DNA of 64,000 nucleotides. Origin: Rhodanobacter sp. (lineage in GTDB: Bacteria > Pseudomonadota > Gammaproteobacteria > Xanthomonadales > Rhodanobacteraceae). A program made the translations under genes and the position numbers. Of the stretch, positions 55,769 to 64,000 are shown in pieces (the first letter of the stretch is position 1; each line of letters opens with the position of its first letter). The notes below the pieces were generated by a model. That model saw nothing but the letters and a program-made list of their open reading frames with translations, searched no databases and was not told the DNA's origin. The stretch covers positions 57,288 to 121,287 of the forward strand of contig JANJTA010000040.1 in the NCBI GenBank assembly GCA_024711345.1, written 5' to 3'.

Positions 55769-58159
55769 ATGTCTGCCACGCATGCGCGCCCCTTGAGTTC
55801 GTGGTCCGCGAAATTTCTGCGTGGCTGGCGATGGCTGCGGCGCGGCTTCGCCATCGCCATCGGCGTGCTGCTGCTGGCCTTCACCCTCGACCGCCTGTTC
55901 CCGCTGCACTTGCCCGCACCCGACACCGGCAGCACCGTGGTGCTGGCGCGCGACGGCACGCCGTTGCGCGCGTTTGCCGACAGCGACGGCGTGTGGCGCT
56001 ACCCGACCACGGCGAAGCAGGTCTCGCCGCTGTACCTGAAGGCGCTGCTGAGCTACGAGGACCGCTGGTTCTACCGCCATCCCGGCGTGAACCCGTACGC
56101 GCTGCTGCGCGGTCTCGCCGGCGGCCTGCGCCACGGCCGCATCGTCTCGGGCGGTTCGACATTGACCATGCAGGTGGCGCGGATCATCCAGCCGATCCCG
56201 CATACCTTCCGCGGCAAGCTGGTGCAGATCCTGCGCGCGCTGCAGCTGGAAGCGCACCTGAGCAAGGCGCAGATCCTCGACCTGTACCTCAACCACGCAC
56301 CGTTCGGCGGCCCGATCGAGGGCGTCGAGGCAGCCTCGTGGGCGTACCTGGGCAAGCCGGCGACGCGGCTGTCGCATGCCGAGGCGGCGCTGCTGGCGGT
56401 ACTGCCGCAGTCGCCCAGCCGGCTGCGCCCGGATCGGCGTCCCGAGGCGGCGCGTGCCGCGCGCGACAAGGTGCTCAAGCGCATGCGCGACCTCGGCGTG
56501 TGGAGCGCGGCGGAGGCGCGCGACGCGGCGATCGAGCCGGTGGTGGCGCGCTCGCTGCGCGCGCCGCTGTCCGCGGCCTTGCTGGCCGAGCGCCTGCACC
56601 GGCAGCAACCGCAGGCGCGCCGCATCACCAGCACCATCGACGCGAACCTGCAGCGCGCCGCCGAGGAGCGGGTCAGCGCGTACCTGGCGCGCCTGCCGGC
56701 GCGCACGTCGGCGGCACTGCTGGTGGTCGACAACGCGACGCTGGAGGCGCGCGTCTACGTCGGCACCAGCGACTTCGCCGATCCGCAGCGGCACGGCTAC
56801 ATCGACATGGTGAACGCGCCGCGCTCGCCCGGCTCGACGCTGAAGCCGTTCCTGTACGGCCTGGCGCTGGACGACGGCCTGATCCACTCGCAGAGCCTGC
56901 TGGTCGACGCGCCGCAGGATTTTGGCGGCTACAAGCCGGGCAATTTCGACGAGGCGTTCTCGGGGCCGGTCAGCGCGGCCGAGGCGCTGCAGCGTTCGCT
57001 CAACGTGCCGGCGGTGGACGTGCTGGATCGGCTCGGGCCGAACCGCTTCGTGGCGCGGCTGGCCAACGGCGGCGTCGACCTCGGCCTGCCCGCGGGGGCG
57101 CAACCGAACCTGTCGATCATCCTCGGCGGCGCCTCCACGCGACTGGAAAACCTGGTCGGCGCCTACACCGCATTCGCCAACGGCGGCCTCGCCGGCACGC
57201 CGCGCTACACGTTGGAACAACCCGCGCAGCCACGCCGGCTGTTGTCGCCCGGCGCGGCGTGGATCATCCGCAACATCCTCGCCAGCAACCCGGCCGACGT
57301 CGAAGGCGGCCCGCTCGCCGGCGCGATCAACCGGCACGCCACGGTGGCGTGGAAGACCGGCACCAGCTACGGCTACCGCGACGCCTGGTCGATCGGCGTC
57401 ACCGACCGCTGGACGGTCGGCGTGTGGATCGGCCGCCCGGACGGCACGCCCTCGCCCGGCCAGTACGGCGCGGTGACCGCGTTGCCGCTGCTGTTCCAGA
57501 TCGTCGACATGCTGCCTTCGCGCGGCGGCCACGCGCGTGCGCAACCGGCCAGCGTGAAGCCGGTCGGGATCTGCTGGCCGCTCGGCGGCGCGGTCGCCGC
57601 CACCGATCCCGCGCTGTGCCGCCAGCGCCGCACGGCCTGGGTGCTCGACGACGCGCTGCCGCCCACCTTTGCCGAACGCGACCTCGGCGCGTGGTCGTCC
57701 GGCCTGCTCACCTTGCGCGTGAATGCCAAAGGCCAGCGTCTGAGCGGTGCCTGCCACGCCGCGCACGAACGCACGATCCAGCTGGCGCGCTGGCCCGCGC
57801 TGGCCACGCCATGGCTGGGCGTGGACGATCGCGCCCGCTCCGCGCTGCCGCCGCTCGCGCCCGGCTGCGCCGCCGACTCGTTCGACCGCGCCGCGCCGAT
57901 CCGCATCGCCGGCCTCACCGATGGCGTCACCCTGCGCCGCGCGCCGAACAGCGAGCGGCCGCTGCGGGTGACGCTGCATGCGCTGGGTACGCCAGCCACC
58001 GTGCAATGGCTGCTCAACGGCCGCCTGCAGGGCAGCAGCGAGGCCGATGCCGCGATCGCGATCAGCTTGCCGCGGGCCGGCGATTACCGCATCACCGCGC
58101 TCGCCCGCGACGGCGCCTTCGCCACCCTCGCGCTGCGCGTGGTGGGACCGCCGTCGTGA
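55769..58159 (+). CDS. pbpC: penicillin-binding protein 1C
   Basis: A 796-aa bifunctional peptidoglycan synthase of class A. One TM anchor (about residues 25-42) precedes the GT51 glycosyltransferase domain, with Glu97 in YEDRWFYRHPG and GGSTLTMQVARII. The transpeptidase domain has Ser356 in SPGSTLKPF and the KTGTS box near 530, and a C-terminal BiPBP_C domain spans about 700-796. The C-terminal domain is typical of PBP1C and may bind the macroglobulin partner encoded upstream. No strong ribosome site is seen before ATG 55769. Confidence 0.94.
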   Translation: MSATHARPLSSWSAKFLRGWRWLRRGFAIAIGVLLLAFTLDRLFPLHLPAPDTGSTVVLARDGTPLRAFADSDGVWRYPTTAKQVSPLYLKALLSYEDRWFYRHPGVNPYALLRGLAGGLRHGRIVSGGSTLTMQVARIIQPIPHTFRGKLVQILRALQLEAHLSKAQILDLYLNHAPFGGPIEGVEAASWAYLGKPATRLSHAEAALLAVLPQSPSRLRPDRRPEAARAARDKVLKRMRDLGVWSAAEARDAAIEPVVARSLRAPLSAALLAERLHRQQPQARRITSTIDANLQRAAEERVSAYLARLPARTSAALLVVDNATLEARVYVGTSDFADPQRHGYIDMVNAPRSPGSTLKPFLYGLALDDGLIHSQSLLVDAPQDFGGYKPGNFDEAFSGPVSAAEALQRSLNVPAVDVLDRLGPNRFVARLANGGVDLGLPAGAQPNLSIILGGASTRLENLVGAYTAFANGGLAGTPRYTLEQPAQPRRLLSPGAAWIIRNILASNPADVEGGPLAGAINRHATVAWKTGTSYGYRDAWSIGVTDRWTVGVWIGRPDGTPSPGQYGAVTALPLLFQIVDMLPSRGGHARAQPASVKPVGICWPLGGAVAATDPALCRQRRTAWVLDDALPPTFAERDLGAWSSGLLTLRVNAKGQRLSGACHAAHERTIQLARWPALATPWLGVDDRARSALPPLAPGCAADSFDRAAPIRIAGLTDGVTLRRAPNSERPLRVTLHALGTPATVQWLLNGRLQGSSEADAAIAISLPRAGDYRITALARDGAFATLALRVVGPPS

Positions 58160-58246
58160 CGCGCGCCGTCCGGTAAGAAAGAACTAAGCGGCGGCTTCCA
58201 GAATGGCGGCATGCATGCTGCCGGTCACCAGCGACATCCCCCCCCG

Positions 58247-59626
58247 ATGCGATCCGGCCTGCGCATGAGCTGCGCCGTCGCCGTCACGCTGGTGGTGTCC
58301 GCCTGCGCCAGCTATGCGCCGTTGCCGCTGGGCCGGGGCGAGGGCGCGGCCGGCGTGGCGCAACTCGTCGCACCCACCGCCGGCATGCCGCCGTCGCTGG
58401 CAACGCATCGCTTCGACCCCGCCGACGGGCTGGACGCGACCGAGACGGCGATGCTGGCGGTGGCGAACAGCCCGGCGTTGAAACTCAAGCGCGACGAACT
58501 GGGCATCGCCCGGGCGCAGGCCTTCGCGGCCGGGCTGCTGCCCGATCCGCAGCTGAGCCTGGGCGAGGACTTCCCGCAGCATTCGGGCAGCGGCCTGACC
58601 AAGGCGTTCAACCTTGGCCTCAGCGAAGACATCGGCGCCCTGCTGACGCGCTCGTCGCGTATGGCGGCGGCGCGCAGCCAGGCCGGGCAGGTGAACCTCG
58701 AGCTGCTGTGGGCGGAGTGGCAGACCGTGGCGCAGGCGCGGCTGCTGTTCGACCAGGTGCTGAACCTGCGCGCGCAGCAGGCCCGGCTGGCCAGCGAGCA
58801 GGCGGTGCTGGACCAGGTCACGCCCTACGTCCAGGCCGCGCTGCGCGCCGGCAACCTCAGCTACGACAGCGCCAGCGCCGGCCTCAACGCCGCGGCGGAC
58901 GTGCGCAAGCAGCAGGCCGACAACGCGGTCGCCCTGCATCAGGCCGACAGCGACCTGCATGTGCTGCTCGGGCTCGCGCCGACCGCACCGCTGGAGCTGG
59001 TCGGCGCGCCGTACCGGGTCGCGCCCACGTCGGCGCAGTTGCGGCAGGCGCTGGCCGACCTGCCGCGCCGGCGGCCGGATCTGCTGGCGCTGCAGGCAGG
59101 CTATCAAGCGCAGGAAGCCAAGCTGCGCGGCGCGGTGCGGGCGCAGTTCCCCGCGTTGACCATCGGCTTCAACAGCGCGCGCGACACCAGCGCCATCTAC
59201 ACCCACGGTTTCAGCATCGGCATCACGCTGCCGCTGTTCGACCGCAACCGCGGCAACATCGCGATCGAGCGGGCGACCCGACAGCAGTTGAAGGACGACT
59301 ACGCCTCACGCGTGCTGACCACGCGCAGCGACATGCAGCGGCTCGCCGCCGATCTCGCCACGCTGGATCGCCAGCGCCGTGCCTTGACCGCCCACGCAAG
59401 GCAGCTGGCTGAGGCCCGCCGCGACGCCGAACCGGCGTGGCGGCAAGGCTTGCTGGACTGGCCGACCTGGCTGGCGATCCGCAGCCGCTCGCTGAGCGCC
59501 GATCTCGACTTGCTCGCCGTGCAACAGCAGCAGGCCACGCAGTCGATCGCGCTGGAAGCGCTGCTCGGCAATACCGATGTCGACGTCGCCACCCATCCCG
59601 TTTCCGCACAGGCGTCCACGCCATGA
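58247..59626 (+). CDS. TolC-family outer membrane efflux lipoprotein
   Basis: A 459-aa outer membrane factor. The N-terminal segment ends in a lipobox-like VVSAC, and the rest shows the OEP pattern of long Ala/Gln/Leu helices with the repeated unit ending ALDGLDATE...LAVANSPALKLKRDELG. GFSIGITLPLFDRNRGNIAI near 325 is a typical second-repeat motif of CusC/CzcC-like factors. ATG 58247 gives a normal lipoprotein signal; ATG 58211 and 58265 are alternatives. It is the first gene of a three-gene efflux operon, and its stop overlaps the adaptor start (ATGA). Confidence 0.88.
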   Translation: MRSGLRMSCAVAVTLVVSACASYAPLPLGRGEGAAGVAQLVAPTAGMPPSLATHRFDPADGLDATETAMLAVANSPALKLKRDELGIARAQAFAAGLLPDPQLSLGEDFPQHSGSGLTKAFNLGLSEDIGALLTRSSRMAAARSQAGQVNLELLWAEWQTVAQARLLFDQVLNLRAQQARLASEQAVLDQVTPYVQAALRAGNLSYDSASAGLNAAADVRKQQADNAVALHQADSDLHVLLGLAPTAPLELVGAPYRVAPTSAQLRQALADLPRRRPDLLALQAGYQAQEAKLRGAVRAQFPALTIGFNSARDTSAIYTHGFSIGITLPLFDRNRGNIAIERATRQQLKDDYASRVLTTRSDMQRLAADLATLDRQRRALTAHARQLAEARRDAEPAWRQGLLDWPTWLAIRSRSLSADLDLLAVQQQQATQSIALEALLGNTDVDVATHPVSAQASTP

Positions 59627-60681
59627 ACCGAGCGCTGTTCCTGCCGCTGTTGTGCCTGTTGCTGGCCGCGTGCGGCCACGGCGCCACCGATGACGACGAA
59701 GCCGAAGCGGCCGTGGCCAAGGGCCAGGTGGCGGTGACCATTGCCACGCCGGTGCAGCGGAGCTTCCACGACACCGTCGAAGCCTGGGGTGTGGCGGCGG
59801 GCGATCCGCAGCACGCGCGTGCGATCAGCCTCGCGCATGGCGGCCAGGTGGTGGCGCTGAACGTGGCGGCCGGGCAGAGCGTGCGGCGCGGCCAGCCGCT
59901 GCTGACGATCGCCCCCGATCCGGCCGCGCGCAGCGCGTACCGGCAGGCGCAGAGTGCGCTGGAGCTGGCCCGCGGCGAACTCAAGCGTACCGAACAGCTG
60001 GCGGCGCAGCGGCTGGCCACGCAGTCGCAGCTGGCGACCGCACGCAAGGCGCTGGCCGACGCGCAGGCCGCGCTGGAGGCGCAGCGCGCGCTCGGCGGCG
60101 GCAGCGCGCAGGAAACCGTGAGCGCGCCGGCCGACGGCGTGGTCGGCGCGCTCAGCGTGGGCCTGGGCGAGCGCTTCGCCGCGAACGCGCCGCTGCTGGG
60201 CTTCACCCCGGCCCATGCGCTGGTCGCGCAGCTGGGCGTGCAGCCGGAAGACGGCGCGAAGCTGCATGCCGGCATGCCGGTGCGATTGCGTGCGGTGTAT
60301 GGCGACCAGGCGGGTTTCGTCGGCACGTTGCGCATGATCGGCCAGTCGATCGACCCGCAGACCCATCTGCTCGACGCCCAGGTCGAACTGCCGGCCGAGG
60401 CCGGCGCGACGCTGGTCGCCGGCGCGGCGCTGGAGGCGCAGATCCGCACCGCCGATTTCAACGCGTGGGCGGTACCGCGTGCGGCGGTGCTGCACGACGA
60501 ACACGGTGATTACCTGTTCGAGGTGGTGCGCGGCCACGCCAGACGCATCGCCGTGACGCTGCGCAGCCCCGCGGGCGATCCGGTCGGCGTGCAGGGCCCG
60601 CTCGATGCGCAGGCGAAGGTGATCGTGCTCGGCGCCTACGAGCTGGCGGACGGCGATGCGGTACGGGAGTCCGCCCGGTGA
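59623..60681 (+). CDS. RND periplasmic adaptor lipoprotein
   Basis: A 352-aa adaptor with lipobox LLAAC (Cys near residue 17). The lipoyl half is ISLAHGGQVVALNVAAGQSV, the short helical hairpin lies at about 100-150 (ELARGELKRTEQLAAQRLAT), the second lipoyl half is VSAPADGVVGALSVGLGERF, and the beta-barrel and membrane-proximal domains follow. It joins the outer membrane factor upstream with the RND permease downstream. Four-base overlaps on both sides show tight coupling. Confidence 0.9.
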   Translation: MNRALFLPLLCLLLAACGHGATDDDEAEAAVAKGQVAVTIATPVQRSFHDTVEAWGVAAGDPQHARAISLAHGGQVVALNVAAGQSVRRGQPLLTIAPDPAARSAYRQAQSALELARGELKRTEQLAAQRLATQSQLATARKALADAQAALEAQRALGGGSAQETVSAPADGVVGALSVGLGERFAANAPLLGFTPAHALVAQLGVQPEDGAKLHAGMPVRLRAVYGDQAGFVGTLRMIGQSIDPQTHLLDAQVELPAEAGATLVAGAALEAQIRTADFNAWAVPRAAVLHDEHGDYLFEVVRGHARRIAVTLRSPAGDPVGVQGPLDAQAKVIVLGAYELADGDAVRESAR

Positions 60682-63600
60682 GCGTCACCGCATGGATGCA
60701 GCGACATCGACGTTCGCTGCTGTTCCTCGCCCTGATGCTGGCGATCGGCGGCCTCGCCAGCGCGTTGCGGATGCCGGTGGCGCTGTTCCCGAACGTGGCC
60801 TTCCCGCGCGTGCAGGTGTCGCTGGATGCGGGCGACCGCCCGGCCGACCAGATGGCGGTGGAGGTGACCACGCCGGTGGAGGAGGCGATCCGCCGCGTGC
60901 GCGGGGTGCGCGACGTGCGCTCCACCACCAGCCGCGGCAGCGCCGAGGTGGCGGTGACCTTCGACTGGGGCGCGGACATGGCCGGCGCGCTGCAGGAAGT
61001 GAATGCGGCGGTCGGGCAGGTTCTGCCGCAGCTTCCGGCCGGCACAGCGCTGAGCACGCGGCGGATGGACCCGACCACGTTTCCGGTGCTGGCCTGGAGC
61101 CTGCGTTCGCACACGCAGTCGCCGAGCGCGCTGCACGACCTGGCCGAGTACCAGCTGCGTCCGCTGCTGAGCGGCATCAGCGGCGTGGCGCGGGTGGACG
61201 TGCAGGGCGGCGAGGTGGCCGAGTTCCACGCCGACGTCGACCCGGGCAAGTTGCGCGCGCAGCAGCTGAGCCTGACCGAGGTGGCCGCGGCGGTCGGCCG
61301 TGCGGCAACGATCCAGGCGATGGGCCGTGTCGCCGACCACTACAAGCTGTACCTGCTGCTGGCCGACAACCAGCCGAAGACGCTCGCCGCGTTGCGCGGC
61401 ATCGTGCTGCGCGCCGGTCCCGGCGGCGTGCTGCGCCTGGGCGACGTGGCGGCGGTCAGCCTCGACCACGTGCCGCAGTGGATCCGCGTCAACGCCGACG
61501 GCCAGGATGCGGTGCTGCTGCAGGTGTTCCAGCAGCCCGACGGCAACAGCGTGCAGATCGCGCAGGAAGTGCGCCAGCGGCTGGCCGATTACGCGCCGCA
61601 GATGCCGCCGGGCGTGCGCATCGCCAACTGGTACGACCAGACCCAGCTGGTCAGCGGCGCGGCGGCCAGCGTGCGCGACGCGATCCTGATCGGCGTGCTG
61701 CTGGCCGGACTGGTGCTGTTCGTGTTCCTGCGCAACACGCGGGTGATCCTGGTCGCGCTGATCGTGGTGCCCGCGGTGCTGGCGATCACCGTGCTGCTGC
61801 TGTCGGTGCTCGGCATGAGCTTCAACATGATGACGCTGGGCGGCATGGCCGCGGCGGTCGGCCTGATCATCGACGACGTGATCGTGATGCTCGAACACAT
61901 CATGCGCCGGCTGCACCGGGGCGATGGCGAAGTGCATGAGCGCATCGCCGGCGCGGCGTGGGAGTTCACCCGCCCGCTGACCGGTTCCAGCGCCGCCACC
62001 GTGGTGATCTTCCTGCCGCTGGCGTTCCTGTCCGGCGTCACCGGCGCATTCTTCAAGGCGCTGTCGCTGACCATGGCCAGCGCGCTGGTCATTTCGTACC
62101 TGCTGACCTGGATCGCGGTGCCGCTGCTGGCCGAGCGCTTCCTTGATGAGCGCCATCGCGCCGAGCATCCGCCGGGCCGTTTCACCCGGCGCATGATGCA
62201 GGGCTACCAGAACCTCCTGCAGCGCTGGTTGCGGCGGCCGTGGCTGGTGCTGCTGCTGGTCGTGCCGTTGCTGCTGGTCGGCGGGCTGGCGTACACCCGC
62301 GTCGGCACCGGCTTCATGCCGCAGATGGACGAGGGCGGCTTCATCCTCGACTACCTGTCGCCCCCCGGCACCTCGCTGCAGGAAACCGATCGGCTGCTGC
62401 GCCAGGTCGAGGCGATCATCCGCGCGAACCCTTACGTGGACACCTACTCGCGGCGCACCGGGCTGCAGCTCGGCGGCGGCCTCACCGAGGCGAACCAGGG
62501 CGACTTCTTCGTGCGCCTGAAAAACGGCGCGCGCCCGGATACCGAGACGGTGATGGCGCAGGTACGCGAGGAGGTGGAGCAGCGCGTGCCGGGGCTGGAC
62601 ATCGAGCTGTCGCAGCTGATGGAGGACCTGATCGGCGACCTGGTGGCGGTGCCGCAGCCGATCGAGATCCAGCTGTACGGCGACGACCCGGCGCAGCTTG
62701 CCGCCACCGCCGACAAGGTAGCCGCGGCGATCGGCCGGATCGGCGGCGTGGTCGGCGTGCGCAACGGCATCAATCCGGCCGGCGATGCGCTGACCGTGCA
62801 GGTCGATCCGGCCAGGGCCGCGCTGGCAGGTCTCGATCCGGCCAGCGTCACCGAGCAGGTGGCGGCGGCGATCGACGGCAGCGTGGTCACGCAACTGCCG
62901 ACGCAAGGCAAGCTGGTGGGCGTGCGCGTGCGCCTGCCGGAAAGTGCGCACCAGCAGCTGGAGCAGGTCGCCGCGTTGCCGATCCGCGCCGGCGACGGCC
63001 ACCTGCTGCCGCTGTCGCGGGTGGCCACGCTGCAGCAGGTGCAGGGCCAGCCGCAGATCACCCGCGACAACCTCAAGCGCATGGTGGCGGTGACCGGGCG
63101 CATCAGCGCGCGCAGCCTCGGCGCCACCATCGCCGACGTCAAACGCGTGCTGGCCCGGCCCGGCCTGCTGCCCAGGGGCATGTACTACCGGCTCGGCGGC
63201 CTGTACCAGCAGCAGCAACAGGCATTCCGCGGGCTGACCATCGTGATGCTGGCGGCGATCGCGCTGGTGTTCGCCCTGCTGCTGTTCCTGTACGAGAGTT
63301 TCCGGGTGGCGCTGGTCATCCTGGCGATGCCGTTGCTGGCGATTCCGGCGGTGTTCGCCGGGCTGTGGCTGAGCGGCATCGAGCTCAACATCTCGGCGAT
63401 GATGGGTATGACGATGATCGTCGGCATCGTCACCGAGGTGGCGATCTTCTATTTCTCCGAACTGGAACAGGCCGCCGCCGGCCTGCCGTTGCACGAGGCG
63501 CTGCACGAAGCCGGCCGGCACCGCACGCGACCGATCCTGATGTCCACCCTGGCCGCGATGCTCACCTTGCTGCCGCTGGCGCTGGCGCTCGGCGGGGGCT

Positions 63601-63722
63601 CGCAGATGCAGCAGCCGCTGGCGGTGGCGATCATCGCCGGCCTGCTGGTGCAGGTGCCGCTGGTGCTGCTGGTGATGCCGGTGCTGTATGCGCTGCTGCA
63701 CCGTGGCGCCGCGCACCCGTAG
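60678..63722 (+). CDS. RND efflux permease (HAE1/MMPL-like branch)
   Basis: A 1014-aa inner membrane RND pump. It starts with GTG 60678, overlapping the adaptor stop (GTGA). TM1 is at about 12-30; the TM4 region is MAAAVGLIIDDVIVMLEHIM with the Asp pair of the proton relay; GSSAATVVIFLPLAFLSGVTG and the second-half ISAMMGMTMIVGIVTEVAIF are clear. In TM4 of the second half a Glu replaces the usual Asn/Asp. Substrates are not predictable, though the CzcC-like outer partner leaves metal or small cation export possible. The stop codon TAG forms part of a REP repeat. Confidence 0.92.
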   Translation: MSVTAWMQRHRRSLLFLALMLAIGGLASALRMPVALFPNVAFPRVQVSLDAGDRPADQMAVEVTTPVEEAIRRVRGVRDVRSTTSRGSAEVAVTFDWGADMAGALQEVNAAVGQVLPQLPAGTALSTRRMDPTTFPVLAWSLRSHTQSPSALHDLAEYQLRPLLSGISGVARVDVQGGEVAEFHADVDPGKLRAQQLSLTEVAAAVGRAATIQAMGRVADHYKLYLLLADNQPKTLAALRGIVLRAGPGGVLRLGDVAAVSLDHVPQWIRVNADGQDAVLLQVFQQPDGNSVQIAQEVRQRLADYAPQMPPGVRIANWYDQTQLVSGAAASVRDAILIGVLLAGLVLFVFLRNTRVILVALIVVPAVLAITVLLLSVLGMSFNMMTLGGMAAAVGLIIDDVIVMLEHIMRRLHRGDGEVHERIAGAAWEFTRPLTGSSAATVVIFLPLAFLSGVTGAFFKALSLTMASALVISYLLTWIAVPLLAERFLDERHRAEHPPGRFTRRMMQGYQNLLQRWLRRPWLVLLLVVPLLLVGGLAYTRVGTGFMPQMDEGGFILDYLSPPGTSLQETDRLLRQVEAIIRANPYVDTYSRRTGLQLGGGLTEANQGDFFVRLKNGARPDTETVMAQVREEVEQRVPGLDIELSQLMEDLIGDLVAVPQPIEIQLYGDDPAQLAATADKVAAAIGRIGGVVGVRNGINPAGDALTVQVDPARAALAGLDPASVTEQVAAAIDGSVVTQLPTQGKLVGVRVRLPESAHQQLEQVAALPIRAGDGHLLPLSRVATLQQVQGQPQITRDNLKRMVAVTGRISARSLGATIADVKRVLARPGLLPRGMYYRLGGLYQQQQQAFRGLTIVMLAAIALVFALLLFLYESFRVALVILAMPLLAIPAVFAGLWLSGIELNISAMMGMTMIVGIVTEVAIFYFSELEQAAAGLPLHEALHEAGRHRTRPILMSTLAAMLTLLPLALALGGGSQMQQPLAVAIIAGLLVQVPLVLLVMPVLYALLHRGAAHP

Positions 63723-63795
63723 GAGCCCGCTCGCAGGCGATGCTTTTCTCACGGGATTCGGGATTTGAAAAGAGCATCGCCCGCGAGCGGGCTCC
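63719..63795. repeat. REP pair (BIME-like) overlapping the RND permease stop
   Basis: GTAGGAGCCCGCTCGCAGGC (63719-63738, continuing GATGCTTTTC to 63748) faces the inverted copy GAAAAGAGCATCGCCCGCGAG onward to 63795, forming a very long imperfect hairpin. It matches the element at 5302-5376. Because no other terminator is seen, it may end the efflux operon transcript. The last 200 bases of the window (63800-64000) show no gene. Confidence 0.85.
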
Positions 63796-64000
63796 GTATG
63801 TGTCGATTCTGGTCAGCGACAGGACGAGAATCGCCGACTGATAATCGGTGGGACAGGGCTGACGCCGTCGGGCTCCCTTGGCTCTGCGCCAGCGCCGTAG
63901 ATTCGCGCCCCCGTTCCGTTTTATCTGCCGCAAGCTGCAACGGTATCTTAGGCCCGCCCCCGGCGTGAGCCTGCACGCGTAAGGATCGGCTTGGCGGATC

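Overview
The window looks like chromosomal DNA of a high-GC gammaproteobacterium of the Lysobacterales (Xanthomonadales), most likely a Rhodanobacter/Dyella-type member of Rhodanobacteraceae. This is inferred from the very GC-rich coding DNA, TonB-dependent receptors next to glycan-degradation genes, an N-acetylglucosamine (GlcNAc) locus of xanthomonad type, a pagL-like gene and REP-type palindromes. No rRNA, tRNA, CRISPR array, insertion sequence or prophage was seen. About 42 genes are supported; the many very long antisense reading frames are high-GC shadows.

Layout. 0.1-3.7 kb: a catalytic/non-catalytic pair of M16 zinc peptidases, then a lipid A deacylase (pagL). 3.7-8.6 kb: a MarR-controlled EmrAB-TolC-type efflux operon on the minus strand, with a readable promoter/operator and probably a leaderless marR transcript. 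8.6-9.9 kb: a divergent pair, an 84-aa unknown and an MmyB-like XRE regulator. 10-17.7 kb: a sulfide/persulfide cluster. A BigR/SqrR-type ArsR regulator and a metallo-beta-lactamase-fold persulfide dioxygenase-like protein run one way. A flavoprotein of the SQR type, DUF2892, DUF302 and a complete RND adaptor-permease pair run the other way as one operon. 17.8-21.4 kb: an EamA transporter, a CPBP protein and an S10 carboxypeptidase.

21.4-31.9 kb: a GlcNAc/chitooligosaccharide utilisation locus: LacI regulator (NagQ-like), FucP-family permease (NagP-like), Glk-family kinase, TonB-dependent receptor (frameshifted here), GH20 hexosaminidase and NagX. Two LacI-type operators with embedded -35 boxes sit in the divergent 23.8-24.25 kb region. 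The LacI protein would sense sugar, the receptor, hexosaminidase and permease import it, and the kinase phosphorylates it. Deacetylase and deaminase genes are not in the window.

32.1-37.5 kb: the most distinctive region, a putative class II microcin/bacteriocin locus. It has an HlyD-type adaptor, a C39-peptidase ABC exporter, a 63-aa precursor with a textbook double-glycine leader, two CPBP (Abi) membrane proteins that could give immunity, and a 54-aa membrane peptide with a strong ribosome binding site. The part from about 35.5 kb on is visibly poorer in GC than its surroundings, which suggests transfer.

37.6-42.2 kb: a large Lhr-type helicase whose reading frame carries two in-frame insertions made of the dispersed CCCTCTCC...GGAGAGGG palindromic repeat. 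42.3-50.1 kb: a GH3 glycosidase, a second TonB-dependent receptor, a trypsin-like protease with a long unknown C-terminal part and a lysophospholipase-like hydrolase. 50.2-58.2 kb: a bacterial alpha-2-macroglobulin and penicillin-binding protein 1C (yfhM-pbpC) separated by a small lower-GC exported protein. 58.2-63.7 kb: a translationally coupled OMF-adaptor-RND efflux operon ending in a REP pair whose first bases form the permease stop codon.
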